Counted from the stretch's first letter, positions 53,054-61,346 are shown. The stretch is 64,000 nt of DNA from Henriciella marina DSM 19595 (GCF_000376805.1 NZ_AQXT01000002.1:1736001-1800000); one strand, 5' to 3'. Numbers and translations: made by a program. Notes: generated from the sequence alone by a model not told the origin.

Positions 53054-54103
53054 TCAGTCACTCGACGTCACAAAACAGAGCCGTAATCTGCGCCCGCCAT
53101 CGTCAGTTTTCAGAACCTCGACGCCCGCCTGCCGGGCGAGCGTATCGATCAGCTTGCTGGCGTGCAGCGGATCGCCGGTGGCCGGCACATCCTGCCACTG
53201 GCCGTCATCGACAACATCGAGACAGGGCTGGTCATCGTCCGAGCGGGTCAAAAGCGTAATCACTGCCTCGGCCCCCCCAGCCGGACCTGTAACGAAGATA
53301 CGCGTCAGCGTTTCATAAATAATCAGCGCCAGCGGGGTCACCTGCGGCACAGAAACGGTGAAGCGGCCATCAAGCCGGAGCGAAATGCGCCGTTCCACGG
53401 GGAGGGTTTCGGAGATCTGCGCGGCGACCTTTTCGACAAGGTCTGAAATCTCGACCCCGGCCTCACCGCTCCGATAGGTGAGGTCGAGCCCCGCCGACAT
53501 CGCCCGAAGCCTGCCGATCGCATGCTCGATGAAATCGCGCACGCCCTGATTATCGGTGATACGGGCCGAGCGGCGCAACAGCGAAATCTGGAGCTGAAGA
53601 TTATTGTTCACACGGTGATGAAGCTCGCGCGTGAGCAGCCGGTTGATCTCGAGCGAATCCTCGGCGGCCTTCTGCGCGATCCGGCGGGCGCGGACTTCAC
53701 TGTCGAGCTCTGCAATCTGGAGGCTGAGCGCGGCGAACGTATTGTTGTCGGACGAGGGAATGCGAAGGGTAAAATGCACGCCCCTTGCCGATTTGCGAAG
53801 GCGTTTGCCGACAGCTTTCAGCGTGTAAGGCGGATCGTCGCCGTGCCGGACTGACAATGTGAAGGGCATCGCCTGCGACCCGCCGCGCAGCCGTGACACG
53901 ATGGTCTCGATGCCAGCCTCGCCGCCCGCGACAAAGGCCCCCAGATTGTCGCCCGTCCTGCAGCCGTCAAAGACCTTTTTGGCCGCCGGGTTCAACGCCA
54001 GAACATTCCCTCTATCATCGATCAGGAGCACCGCATCCGGAACAATGTCGAATGCGTCTGCCCAGTCTGAGAACGCCGATGGGTCAGTCGCCAAAATATT
54101 CAC
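53054..54103 (-). CDS. HWE/HisKA_2-type sensor histidine kinase with PAS domain
   Basis: A 349-residue soluble kinase. Residues 10-125 are a PAS domain ([27 protein letters not shown]). A coiled linker ([26 protein letters not shown]) leads to [25 protein letters not shown] with the phospho-acceptor His, as in HisKA_2 kinases. The ATPase part is short and degenerate: ETLTRIF stands at the N box and VVDDGQ at the G1 box. It overlaps the output-domain gene upstream by 20 bp, so the two are made together as a likely sensory pair. No response regulator is adjacent. Confidence 0.85.
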   Translation of the reverse strand: MNILATDPSAFSDWADAFDIVPDAVLLIDDRGNVLALNPAAKKVFDGCRTGDNLGAFVAGGEAGIETIVSRLRGGSQAMPFTLSVRHGDDPPYTLKAVGKRLRKSARGVHFTLRIPSSDNNTFAALSLQIAELDSEVRARRIAQKAAEDSLEINRLLTRELHHRVNNNLQLQISLLRRSARITDNQGVRDFIEHAIGRLRAMSAGLDLTYRSGEAGVEISDLVEKVAAQISETLPVERRISLRLDGRFTVSVPQVTPLALIIYETLTRIFVTGPAGGAEAVITLLTRSDDDQPCLDVVDDGQWQDVPATGDPLHASKLIDTLARQAGVEVLKTDDGGRRLRLCFVTSSD

Positions 54104-54605
54104 GCCCCTCAGGCGCCTCGTCCGGCTGGACCAGGTTTACAACGACCTTGCAACCAGTATCGCCGCGCGCAATGGCTTTTTCGATAACGACGTTTGCATA
54201 GCCAAGATTATTGGCCGCGATCGTCCCGAACACGTTCGACGTCATCATGCAGAGAGACGGGCGCCCCTCCACATATTCGCCGAAAGGGCAGGCATTATTG
54301 CCGAGCACGATCTTCGTATCATCGGCCTCGATGATATAGAAATCACCCTCGATCCTGCGCTTGAGATCAACCAGCACGTCGGCGACATCGTCGCGAGACA
54401 GTTTGTCGACATTGATCTCGGACTTGTAGGCACTGTCAATCTGCCGTCCGATCGAGGCGCCGACGACAGAAATATAGCCGGACGCATCTTGCAGCCCCAC
54501 CACGTCTTCCAGCGTCCCTGCAAGCTCTCGCAGGAGGGATCGCAGGAAGGTGTCGCGATTCAGTGGAACGTCCGCCTGCGTAAGCGGGCCCTCGGTAGCA
54601 GCCAT
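54084..54605 (-). CDS. Metanogen output domain 1-like sensory protein
   Basis: A 173-residue soluble protein. It has [35 protein letters not shown], a [20 protein letters not shown] strand and the Cys-bearing core [38 protein letters not shown], ending [17 protein letters not shown]. This matches what I know as the metanogen output domain (V4R/heme-NO-like fold) whose three Cys may bind metal or a ligand. It lies directly before, and overlaps, the PAS histidine kinase. The ATG at 54605 is inside a leader that can pair over the ribosome-binding site. Confidence 0.75.
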   Translation of the reverse strand: MAATEGPLTQADVPLNRDTFLRSLLRELAGTLEDVVGLQDASGYISVVGASIGRQIDSAYKSEINVDKLSRDDVADVLVDLKRRIEGDFYIIEADDTKIVLGNNACPFGEYVEGRPSLCMMTSNVFGTIAANNLGYANVVIEKAIARGDTGCKVVVNLVQPDEAPEGREYFGD

Positions 54606-54607
54606 GA

Positions 54608-54675
54608 AAATTCCCTCTCTACTCCATAACATAAGTTACGAACGGTCATTTCGATCCCTGTAGAGAGGGAAATTT
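54608..54675 (-). promoter_or_regulatory. Leader inverted repeat covering the ribosome-binding site
   Basis: On the minus strand, AAATTTCCCTCTCTA (from 54675) is followed 39 nt later by TAGAGAGGGAATTT ending at 54608, just before the ATG at 54605. Eleven pairs are perfect and three more follow a one-base bulge. The right side contains the GAGGGA ribosome-binding site. Confidence 0.55.
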
Positions 54676-54692
54676 GCAGTCGTCAAATTCGA

Positions 54693-56525
54693 TTAGGCGT
54701 TCGAGGATGATTTCGCGGCCCGTTTGCGCACATTCGGATCGAGATGGATCTTGCGCAGACGGATCGATTGCGGCGTCACTTCAACCAGTTCGTCGTCAGC
54801 GATATAGGCCAGCGAACGTTCCAGCGTCATCTGCAGGGGCGGCGTGAGGCGCACAGCTTCGTCCGTGCCAGAGGCCCGGACATTGGTGAGCTTCTTGCCC
54901 TTCATGACGTTCACTTCGAGGTCATTGTCGCGGTTGTGCTCGCCGATGATCATGCCCTGATAGACCTTGTCGCCAGGGTGGATCATCATCGGGCCACGGT
55001 CTTCCAGGTTCCACAGCGCGAAAGCCACGGCCTCGCCCTGCTCCATCGAAATGAGAACGCCGGTGTGACGGCCCTTGATCGCGCCCTTGTAAGGCGCGTA
55101 TTCCAGAAAGACCCGGTTCATGATTGCCGTGCCGCGCGTATCGGACAGGAGCTCGCCCTGATAACCGATCAGGCCGCGCGTTGGCGCATGGAAGACCATG
55201 CGCGTGCGGCCTGCACCAGACGGCTTCATTTCCGTCATGTCGGCTTTGCGCTCATTCATCTTCTGGACGATGATGCCGGTATGCTCATCATCGACGTCGA
55301 TGACGACTTCCTCGATGGGCTCGAGCTTCTCACCCGTCGTCTCATCTTCCTTCATCACGACCTTTGGCCGCATCACGCCAAGCTCGAAGCCTTCGCGGCG
55401 CATGGTCTCGATGAGCACGGCAAGCTGAAGCTCGCCCCGGCCGGAAACGGTAAAGGCTTCGGCTTCGGTCGAGCGCTCGACCTTGAGCGCGACATTGCCT
55501 TCGGCCTCTTTCAGGAGACGGTCCCAGATCAGGCGTGACGTGACCTTCTTGCCTTCGGTGCCTGCCAGCGGGCTGTCATTGACGCGGAAGGTCATGGACA
55601 GGGTTGGCGGATCGATTGGCTGGGCTTCGATCGGCTCGGAAATCGATGGATCGACGAATGTGTCAGCGACGTTCGCCTTGGTCAGGCCGGACAGGGAAAC
55701 AATGTCCCCCGCAACGCCTTCATCGATTGGCTCGCGCGACAGGCCGCGGAAGGCCAGCACCTTGGAAACACGGCCCTGCTCGACCAGCGAACCATCGCGT
55801 GCGAGCACTTTGACGGTCTGGTTCGGTTTGACCGTGCCGGCGGAAATCCGGCCCGTCAGGATGCGCCCAAGGAAGTTGTCTGCAGAGATCGTCGTCGCCA
55901 GCATCCGGAACGCGCCCTCTTCGACGGTCGGCTGAGGCACGTGTTTGACGACCATGTCGAACAGCGCATCCATGCTGTCGGTGACATTTTCAGGGTCCGT
56001 CGACATCCAGCCATTCTTGGCCGACCCATAAAGGATCGGGAAGTCGAGCTGGTCGTCATCGGCGCCAAGGTCAGCGAAGAGGTCGAAGACTTCATTGATG
56101 ACATAGTCAGGACGGCTGTCGGACTTGTCGATCTTGTTGACACAAACGATCGGGCGAAGACCGACCTTCAGCGCCTTGGAGACCACGAACTTGGTCTGCG
56201 GCATCGGGCCTTCGGCCGCATCGACCAGAACGATTGCGCCATCGACCATCTGCAGGATACGCTCAACCTCACCGCCGAAGTCGGCGTGGCCTGGCGTGTC
56301 GACGATGTTCACCCGCGTATCGCCCCAGACGACCGAGGTCGTCTTGGCGAGAATGGTGATGCCGCGCTCACGCTCCAGATCGTTGGAGTCCATCATACGG
56401 TCAGCGGTCTCCTCGTTCTCACGGAAGGTGCCGGACTGTTTGAGGAGGCAATCGACGAGGGTCGTCTTGCCATGGTCGACGTGTGCGATGATCGCAATAT
56501 TGCGAAGCGAAGTAGGCTCGGTCAT
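54693..56525 (-). CDS. typA: Translational GTPase TypA/BipA
   Basis: A 610-residue ribosome-associated GTPase. G1 AHVDHGKTTLVD, G2 ERERGITI, G3 DTPGHADFGGE, G4 NKIDKSDSRPD, then the EF-Tu-like domain 2, two EF-G-like domains (SGRGELQLAVLIETMRREGFELGV; PTRGLIGYQGELLSDTRGTAIMN) and the BipA C-terminal domain (RASGTDEAVRLTPPLQMTLERSLAYIADDELVEVTPQSIRLRK). It aids 50S assembly and stress or cold adaptation. The ATG at 56525 is standard. It diverges from the PH-domain gene. Confidence 0.97.
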   Translation of the reverse strand: MTEPTSLRNIAIIAHVDHGKTTLVDCLLKQSGTFRENEETADRMMDSNDLERERGITILAKTTSVVWGDTRVNIVDTPGHADFGGEVERILQMVDGAIVLVDAAEGPMPQTKFVVSKALKVGLRPIVCVNKIDKSDSRPDYVINEVFDLFADLGADDDQLDFPILYGSAKNGWMSTDPENVTDSMDALFDMVVKHVPQPTVEEGAFRMLATTISADNFLGRILTGRISAGTVKPNQTVKVLARDGSLVEQGRVSKVLAFRGLSREPIDEGVAGDIVSLSGLTKANVADTFVDPSISEPIEAQPIDPPTLSMTFRVNDSPLAGTEGKKVTSRLIWDRLLKEAEGNVALKVERSTEAEAFTVSGRGELQLAVLIETMRREGFELGVMRPKVVMKEDETTGEKLEPIEEVVIDVDDEHTGIIVQKMNERKADMTEMKPSGAGRTRMVFHAPTRGLIGYQGELLSDTRGTAIMNRVFLEYAPYKGAIKGRHTGVLISMEQGEAVAFALWNLEDRGPMMIHPGDKVYQGMIIGEHNRDNDLEVNVMKGKKLTNVRASGTDEAVRLTPPLQMTLERSLAYIADDELVEVTPQSIRLRKIHLDPNVRKRAAKSSSNA

Positions 56526-56691
56526 GGGAGGAAAAGGCTTTCAGGGCTTGTATGGGCGGGGCTTTACACGGCTTGGCGCACAAAAGCGAGAGGCAGGCGA
56601 CAGAGGAGTGGCGGGGCCAGACCAGCGCGGCGGAACGCAGAGGGCCCCGGCCCGTTAGCTTCAAGGGCCATCGCCCCGGGGAACAGCTGAC

Positions 56692-57153
56692 ATGTCATAT
56701 ATCGAGAAACATCTGAATGATGGCGAAGAGATCCTGCTGAACGGGCGGTTTCACTGGCTCTGGTATGCGCGCGCCTGGGCGGCGCTCATCCTGTTCGGCT
56801 GGCTGATCGTCGGCCTCATCTACTTCATCTATGAAATGATCCGCCTCGCCACGACCGAGTTCGCGGTCACTGACCGGCGTCTCGTCAAGAAGACCGGCTT
56901 TATCGCAACCAATGTCGATCAGATGTCGCTGGAGGCCATTGAAGGCGCCAGCATGAAACAGGGCGTCCTCGGCCGCATCTTCGGCTTCGGCAATCTGGAT
57001 ATAGAAGGCCGGGGCGAGGGCGAGGTGGACTTTCCGACCATGGCGGCGCCCGCAGATTTTCTCAAAGCAGTGAACAACGCCCGGGGGCGCGCAGAACGTG
57101 CCTCCATCGACCGGCTCGCCGAAGATCTGGAAGATCACCAGAAAACGTCCTGA
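56692..57153 (+). CDS. PH domain (YdbS/bPH2-like) membrane protein
   Basis: A 153-residue protein with a short polar lead (MSYIEKHLNDGEEIL), two close membrane helices (YARAWAALILFGWLIVGLIYFIYEMI) and a bacterial PH domain: TEFAVTDRRLVKKTGFIATNVDQMSLEAIEGASMKQGVLGRIFGFGNLDIEG. The R-x-x-x-K-T-G and E-x-I-E-x-x-x-x-x-Q-x-x-x-GR-I-x-x-x-G marks are typical. A C-terminal helix with acidic charge ends it. Function unknown, at the inner membrane. It is followed by an EcfG promoter for the next gene. Confidence 0.9.
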   Translation: MSYIEKHLNDGEEILLNGRFHWLWYARAWAALILFGWLIVGLIYFIYEMIRLATTEFAVTDRRLVKKTGFIATNVDQMSLEAIEGASMKQGVLGRIFGFGNLDIEGRGEGEVDFPTMAAPADFLKAVNNARGRAERASIDRLAEDLEDHQKTS

Positions 57154-57182
57154 CCCTGCGACATTAAAACAGCAACGCCGCT

Positions 57183-57208
57183 GGAACGACCGGCCCCGCA
57201 TCGCCGTT
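57183..57208 (+). promoter_or_regulatory. Consensus EcfG general-stress promoter
   Basis: GGAAC (57183-57187), 17 bp, CGTT (57205-57208): a full consensus match, 59 bp before the ATG of the DJ-1/PfpI gene. Confidence 0.7.
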
Positions 57209-57267
57209 GTTTACGCATGCAGCCAGAACGGCTGTCCCAGAAACAGAAATTTTCAGGAGACACATAT

Positions 57268-57843
57268 ATGTCCAAGAGAGCTGAAGGTAAAACCGTCGCT
57301 ATCCTCGCCGCTGATGGCTTTGAGGAAGTAGAGCTGACGTCCCCGAAAGAAGCACTGGAAAACGCAGGTGCCAAGACTGTCATCGTGTCGCTGGAACATG
57401 GTGAAATCCAGGCCAACCAGCACCGCGAGCATGGCATCAAGGTGAAGGTCGACAAGACGCTGGATGAAGTGAAGGCAGACGATTTCGACGCCATTCTCAT
57501 CCCGGGCGGTCTGTTCAATCCAGATACCCTTCGTCAGAGCGACAAGGTGCTGGACTTCACATCGCAATTCTTTGCGCAGGCCAAACCGGTCTTCTCGATC
57601 TGCCACGGCCCGCAGGTCCTCATCTCGGCGAACCTCGTCAATGGTCGCAAGATGACTGGCTTTGCCGCCATCCAGCAGGACCTCAAGAATGCTGGCGCCA
57701 TCGTGAGCGACGAAGAAGTCGTCGTCGACAAGGGTCTCGTCACGTCGCGCAACCCCGACGACCTTCCAGCCTTCAACGACAAGATCGTCGAAGAGCTCTG
57801 CGAAGGTAAGCACGAAGCCCAGAAGAAGTCGGTCGCAGCATAA
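57268..57843 (+). CDS. DJ-1/PfpI family protein (type 1 glutamine amidotransferase-like)
   Basis: A 191-residue DJ-1/PfpI protein. GKTVAILAADGFEEVELTSPKEALENAG carries the family Glu, and the nucleophile elbow is FSICHGPQVL (Cys-His). RKMTGFAAIQQDLKNAGA and LVTSRNPDDLPAFNDKI complete the pattern of the YhbO/PfpI group, linked with repair of glycated products or stress survival. CAGGAGA stands before the ATG at 57268. A perfect EcfG promoter precedes it and a strong terminator ends it, so it is a single-gene stress unit. Confidence 0.93.
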   Translation: MSKRAEGKTVAILAADGFEEVELTSPKEALENAGAKTVIVSLEHGEIQANQHREHGIKVKVDKTLDEVKADDFDAILIPGGLFNPDTLRQSDKVLDFTSQFFAQAKPVFSICHGPQVLISANLVNGRKMTGFAAIQQDLKNAGAIVSDEEVVVDKGLVTSRNPDDLPAFNDKIVEELCEGKHEAQKKSVAA

Positions 57844-57873
57844 CGCTTCCCCTCGCTATCTCGACCCGACAGA

Positions 57874-57902
57874 AGCGCCTCCCTCGCGGGGGGCGCTTTT
57901 TT
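57874..57902 (+). terminator. Rho-independent terminator
   Basis: AGCGCCTCCC (57874-57883) and GGGGGGCGCT (57888-57897) form a 10-bp stem with loop TCGC, running into TTTTTT. Confidence 0.92.
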
Positions 57903-57909
57903 ATGGGCG

Positions 57910-58353
57910 CTACTCGTCCTCCTGGGTCAGGCGCCAGTGATGGTCCATCACATCCTGCCAGATCGTGTAGATGAAAGTTGCCGACCACGTAATTACCATG
58001 AAGCCGCCAAGCGCCTGCATCATGGCCACCATGCGGATCGCCCCGTCCGTAGAAACCTGCGCATAGCCAAGCGTCGCGAAATTGATCCCGGAAAAATAGA
58101 TCAGGTCATAGAAACTGCCGTCGAAGTCGCCGGTCAAAGAGCCCCACCACGCAGCGTCGATCATTATCTTGTAAGCTGCAGCATAGGCGATGATCTCAAT
58201 CGTGTGCACGAGCAGAAGCCCGAGAAACGCGGTCAGGATGCCGCGATGCTTCTGTTCGCCCAGATGCGGTGTGAAAAGCCGAATAAAGAGAATGGCGAAG
58301 TGATGAAAAACGCCGAGGGTAGCCGCCAGCAGGAAGCCCGTAAGAAGCGCCAT
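57910..58353 (-). CDS. Ion-channel-like (Ion_trans_2) membrane protein
   Basis: A 147-residue protein with a helix at the start (LLTGFLLAATLGVFHHFAILFI), a second helix LTAFLGLLLVHTIEIIAYAAA, then a pore-like loop FYDLIYFSGINFATLGYAQVSTDG and a last helix MMQALGGFMVITWSATFIY. This is the layout of two-helix potassium channels, but the filter reads TLGYA rather than TVGYG, so selectivity and even conduction are in doubt. GGAGG precedes the ATG at 58353. It converges on the DJ-1 gene behind a shared terminator and diverges from sdpR. Confidence 0.82.
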   Translation of the reverse strand: MALLTGFLLAATLGVFHHFAILFIRLFTPHLGEQKHRGILTAFLGLLLVHTIEIIAYAAAYKIMIDAAWWGSLTGDFDGSFYDLIYFSGINFATLGYAQVSTDGAIRMVAMMQALGGFMVITWSATFIYTIWQDVMDHHWRLTQEDE

Positions 58354-58428
58354 GTTCGCCTCCTTTCCAGTCAGTAACTTGCCCCGCACGTGCGAAGGGC
58401 ACCGCGTACAATCAACAGGCCCACCCAT

Positions 58429-58470
58429 ATTAGCTTGACCGCTAATTAGCATTTGTGTTAATTAGCACTT
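58429..58470 (+). promoter_or_regulatory. sdpR promoter with three 16-bp-spaced ATTAGC operators
   Basis: ATTAGC occurs at 58429, 58445 and 58461, exactly 16 bp apart; two are within GCTAATTAGCA and GTTAATTAGCA. TTGACC (58435-58440), 17 bp and TTAATT (58458-58463) form a sigma70-type promoter whose start would fall at or next to the ATG at 58471. No ribosome-binding site is visible. Confidence 0.6.
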
Positions 58471-58767
58471 ATGACAAATAACGTCTTCAGCGCGCTGGGG
58501 CACCCGCTCCGCCGGCAGGTGATGGACCTTCTGCGCAAGGGCCCGCGCACGTCCGGTGAGCTTGCCGAGGCGTTCGAGGCCAGCTGGCCAACGGTCAGCC
58601 GCCATCTCGCCGTGCTGAAAGACGCCGATCTCATCACCGCAGAACGCCAGGGCACCAGCATCATCTACCGCGCCAATACCAGCGTGATCGAGGATGCCGC
58701 TGCCGCACTTCTGGCGATGATCGGCAGGGACACGGGCGACGACGATTTGAAGGAGGCAGCAGAATGA
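58471..58767 (+). CDS. ArsR/SdpR-type winged-helix repressor
   Basis: A 98-residue ArsR-family regulator: NNVFSALGHPLRRQVMDLLRKGPRTSGELAEAFEASWPTVSRHLAVLKDADLITAERQGTSIIYRANTSVI. There are no metal-binding Cys/His motifs of the arsenic or zinc kinds, so it is closer to SdpR, the autorepressor of sdpRI. It probably binds the three ATTAGC repeats just upstream, controlling itself and the next gene. It overlaps the sdpI-like ATG by 4 nt (ATGA). Confidence 0.9.
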   Translation: MTNNVFSALGHPLRRQVMDLLRKGPRTSGELAEAFEASWPTVSRHLAVLKDADLITAERQGTSIIYRANTSVIEDAAAALLAMIGRDTGDDDLKEAAE

Positions 58768-59468
58768 TCAGGACAGGTTTGATATGGTCGGGAGCGGCGA
58801 TCGCCGCCATGCTTGGAACCCTTGCCTGGGCCTGGAGCGCCCTGCCCGCGGGCGTCGACATTCCCGTTCATTGGGGCCCGAGCGGTGAGGCAGACGGCTT
58901 TGCGACACGCGGCAAGGCCCTGCTGATCCTCGCCATTCTGCCCGTGAGCGCAATTTTCACATCCATCGCGCTGGCCGCCGCGCCCTATCTCGACCCATTC
59001 AAGGAGAATTTGCGCCGAAGCCGTCAGGCCTATACCGCGATCTGGGCAGGCACCATGGTGCTGCTGGCCGCGCTCACCGCAGGTATCGCCGTGATGATGA
59101 TCCGCGGCGCCAATGGTGCGACCGATTCCAATGAGTTTGTCCGCTTCATCATGGCAGCCTGCGGCGTGCTCTTCGTGATCATCGGCAATTACCTGCCCAA
59201 GACACGCAAATCCTTCTTCCTTGGCATCCGCACCCCCTGGACGCTGACCAGCGACTATACCTGGGAAAAGACCCACCGCCTTGTCGGCCCGCTCTACATA
59301 ATTGCCGGCATACTGGGCATCGTCTTTGCCTTCACACTGAGCGGCATCTGGCTGGTCGTCGCCTTCGTCTCCAGCGTCATGAGCGTCAGCCTGTTCGGCG
59401 TCGCCTACTCCTGGTGGGTCTGGCGCAAAGCCGAAGACCGCAATGAGGGCGCAGACTATGTGGTGTAA
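58764..59468 (+). CDS. SdpI-family membrane protein
   Basis: A 234-residue, six-helix protein of the SdpI/DUF1648 type. DUF1648 part: WAWSALPAGVDIPVHWGPSGEADGFATRGKALL; later the SdpI core VIIGNYLPKTRKSFFLGIRTPWTLTSDYTWEKTHRLVGPLYIIAGIL. In Bacillus, SdpI gives immunity to the SDP toxin and acts with SdpR in signalling. No sdpC-like toxin gene is present here, so the stimulus is unknown. It is translationally coupled to the repressor gene. Confidence 0.92.
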   Translation: MIRTGLIWSGAAIAAMLGTLAWAWSALPAGVDIPVHWGPSGEADGFATRGKALLILAILPVSAIFTSIALAAAPYLDPFKENLRRSRQAYTAIWAGTMVLLAALTAGIAVMMIRGANGATDSNEFVRFIMAACGVLFVIIGNYLPKTRKSFFLGIRTPWTLTSDYTWEKTHRLVGPLYIIAGILGIVFAFTLSGIWLVVAFVSSVMSVSLFGVAYSWWVWRKAEDRNEGADYVV

Positions 59469-59743
59469 GAGGGTCCGGGCCACCTCTCCATCCGTCCGCA
59501 CGGCATGACAAAGCTGGCTTTCTTCGGGCAATCCAGACGCTGATCCTGACGGCGATCCTCGTGCCGCTCATCCTGCTGGCCATCGGCCCAGCCGCAGCGC
59601 GTCGTGCCCGGAATATGTTTCCCGCCCCATCCGCCGCGCCTGTATCCGGGCAGGACTGAAGGTCCGCTAGGGTTTTGAAAACATCGCTTGGCGGCGCCTT
59701 GAACACCGCCTAGCAAGGACGTGTGGCGTGGGGACGTACAAAC

Positions 59744-60277
59744 ATGATTTCAGGAATATACCGGCTGTCGGCCATCTTTTTGCTGGCCGCTTCGGCCGTT
59801 TCATCATTTGGCGCGGCAGGTCAGGGCAGCCTGATCGATGTCGCGCAGTCGTCCGACAAGCTCGACTACGTCACGCGCGTCACCGCCCCGCTCCACTGGA
59901 TGTGCGAGGTTGGCGACCTGCCCGCGGCGGACAGCGGGTTTACCATCACCATGATGCCTTATGACGGCTATCGCTCGGTCGCGCGGCTCACCACGTCTCG
60001 CACGATAGATGGCACCGCGTATTCGCAGAACGTTTCCCTCAGCGTGACCGGCTATACCGGCTTTCAGGGCGCCGCCTTCCTCGACATGGAGGGCATCAGC
60101 GTCATCAAAGAAGACACCTTGCCAGACGGCGCCGCGTGGACCAGCGCCGACAACCTGCACCTCACCTTCGACATCGTCGACGATACGGTCTCGAAAACCC
60201 CGAAACGGTTCATGCTGAAGGCGAAAGGCAAGAGCGATGCGGCGGATCCAGAGGTCGCCTGCATCATCGCAAGCTGA
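59744..60277 (+). CDS. Hypothetical exported protein
   Basis: A 177-residue protein with a signal peptide (ISGIYRLSAIFLLAASAVSSFGAAG). The mature part is beta-rich (LDYVTRVTAPLHWMCEVGDLP, FTITMMPYDGYRSVARLTTSR, YSQNVSLSVTGYTGFQGAAFLDMEG) and has two Cys residues, in MCEVG and near the C-terminus (VACIIAS), which could form a disulfide. I do not recognise a family. The ATG at 59744 starts the signal; the 275 bp before it hold no supported gene. Confidence 0.6.
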   Translation: MISGIYRLSAIFLLAASAVSSFGAAGQGSLIDVAQSSDKLDYVTRVTAPLHWMCEVGDLPAADSGFTITMMPYDGYRSVARLTTSRTIDGTAYSQNVSLSVTGYTGFQGAAFLDMEGISVIKEDTLPDGAAWTSADNLHLTFDIVDDTVSKTPKRFMLKAKGKSDAADPEVACIIAS

Positions 60278-60309
60278 AGCCTGCCGATAAGGCCCCCCCC
60301 AAAACGAAA

Positions 60310-60341
60310 CGCCCCCGCTCACTGGAAAGCAAACGGGGGCG
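60310..60341 (-). terminator. Terminator hairpin of the VWA lipoprotein gene
   Basis: CGCCCCCG (60310-60317) pairs with CGGGGGCG (60334-60341). On the minus strand it is followed by TTTCGTTTT, so it ends the VWA gene; it may also serve the converging gene. Confidence 0.65.
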
Positions 60342-60375
60342 AAGCGATTTATCGTATGTGAGATAAAGAGCGACC

Positions 60376-61140
60376 TCAGTTGCCGTCGCGGTCTTTCACT
60401 TCGGCTTCATTGGCGATCGCCCGGTCTTCTGCATCGAACTCGACGCTGGGGGCCGCGCCGCTACCATATGAGCGGGACTTGCGCGCCAGACGGCTCATCG
60501 ATTCCTGCATCTGGCCCTTGCCGACCGCCATGGTCTGCGAGGCTGAAACGCCAACCGCTTCGGCGTCATCGAACTTGCCGAAATCAGCGCCGAGGAAGAT
60601 CACTTCCCAGCCCTTCGCCTCGACCCGGTCAAGCGCGGCGCGCGCGCCTTCATGAGTGATCTCACGCGAGGAGTTTTCGAGCCCGTCAGTCATGATGACG
60701 ATGACGGCCTTTTCCGGATTGTCGCTTTCGGCGGTCGAGATGATCCGGCCAATCGCGTCATAGAGCGGCGTCATTCCGCGCGGAGCGACCTCATCGGAGG
60801 TCACGGCCTTCCACTTTCCGGGCGTCACGCTATTGCGCAACACGTCATACTGAAGCCCGTCCTGGGCATCGAACACTGCCAGCGTCACTGAGGTTTCGAG
60901 CGGCGCGGTCTCGTCTTCATCAGCCTCCCCTACGGCGGCGGCATAGGTGTTCACCGATGTCAGTGCCTCATCCCAGAGGTTCGACATGGAGCCTGTCCGG
61001 TCCAGCAGAATGTAGGAATGGATGGCTTTGGCCTCGAAGGGCTCCGGGTCGGCGTCCGGCGCGGGCGCAGGTCTCGCCGCGCAGGCGCTGAATGCAAAAC
61101 CGGCGATAAGGGCCGCGCTCAACAGGGTCTTCCTGAACAT
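60376..61140 (-). CDS. VWA-domain lipoprotein
   Basis: A 254-residue probable lipoprotein: signal MFRKTLLSAALIAGFAFSAC with Cys20 as lipid site (FSAC). The VWA domain starts SYILLDRTGSMSNLWDEAL, in which Asp-Arg-Thr-Gly-Ser keeps the D-x-(S/T)-x-S metal site, and continues with RGMTPLYDAIGRI and VIVIMTDGLENSSREITHEGA. The C-terminal 60 residues are Ser/Ala/Glu-rich. It faces the periplasm and probably binds a protein partner. AGGAGA precedes the ATG at 61140. It diverges from the GlsB/YeaQ-like gene. Confidence 0.9.
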   Translation of the reverse strand: MFRKTLLSAALIAGFAFSACAARPAPAPDADPEPFEAKAIHSYILLDRTGSMSNLWDEALTSVNTYAAAVGEADEDETAPLETSVTLAVFDAQDGLQYDVLRNSVTPGKWKAVTSDEVAPRGMTPLYDAIGRIISTAESDNPEKAVIVIMTDGLENSSREITHEGARAALDRVEAKGWEVIFLGADFGKFDDAEAVGVSASQTMAVGKGQMQESMSRLARKSRSYGSGAAPSVEFDAEDRAIANEAEVKDRDGN

Positions 61141-61286
61141 GTCTGATCTCCTCCAGTGTCCTGGACCCCACCCGGAGCCCGGTGATGATGAAGCTCGCCT
61201 GCAAATGCGGCCACGGCTGGGCCGTTTCGCGGTCATCGGGAGGTGATCTTCGGGCACGCCGTCTTCGAACCGCCATCGGAAAATCC

Positions 61287-61312
61287 GGAACCGGTGCCCC
61301 CTTCACCGTGTT
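61287..61312 (+). promoter_or_regulatory. EcfG-like promoter (one mismatch)
   Basis: GGAAC (61287-61291), 17 bp, TGTT (61309-61312), 34 bp before the ATG of the GlsB/YeaQ-like gene, a family often stress-induced. Confidence 0.45.
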
Positions 61313-61346
61313 GTTCATGAAGATTCAGCAAGGAAGGATACGCAAA

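Noticed and set aside
59469-59743. Possible small membrane peptide (LTAILVPLILLAIGP)
   Set aside because: The frame has no ATG/GTG/TTG start or ribosome-binding site before the hydrophobic part.
61182-61346. Upstream extension of the GlsB/YeaQ gene with a CKCGHGW-like start
   Set aside because: In frame, but the family starts at the ATG 61347 with its own ribosome-binding site; the EcfG-like promoter lies inside the extension.
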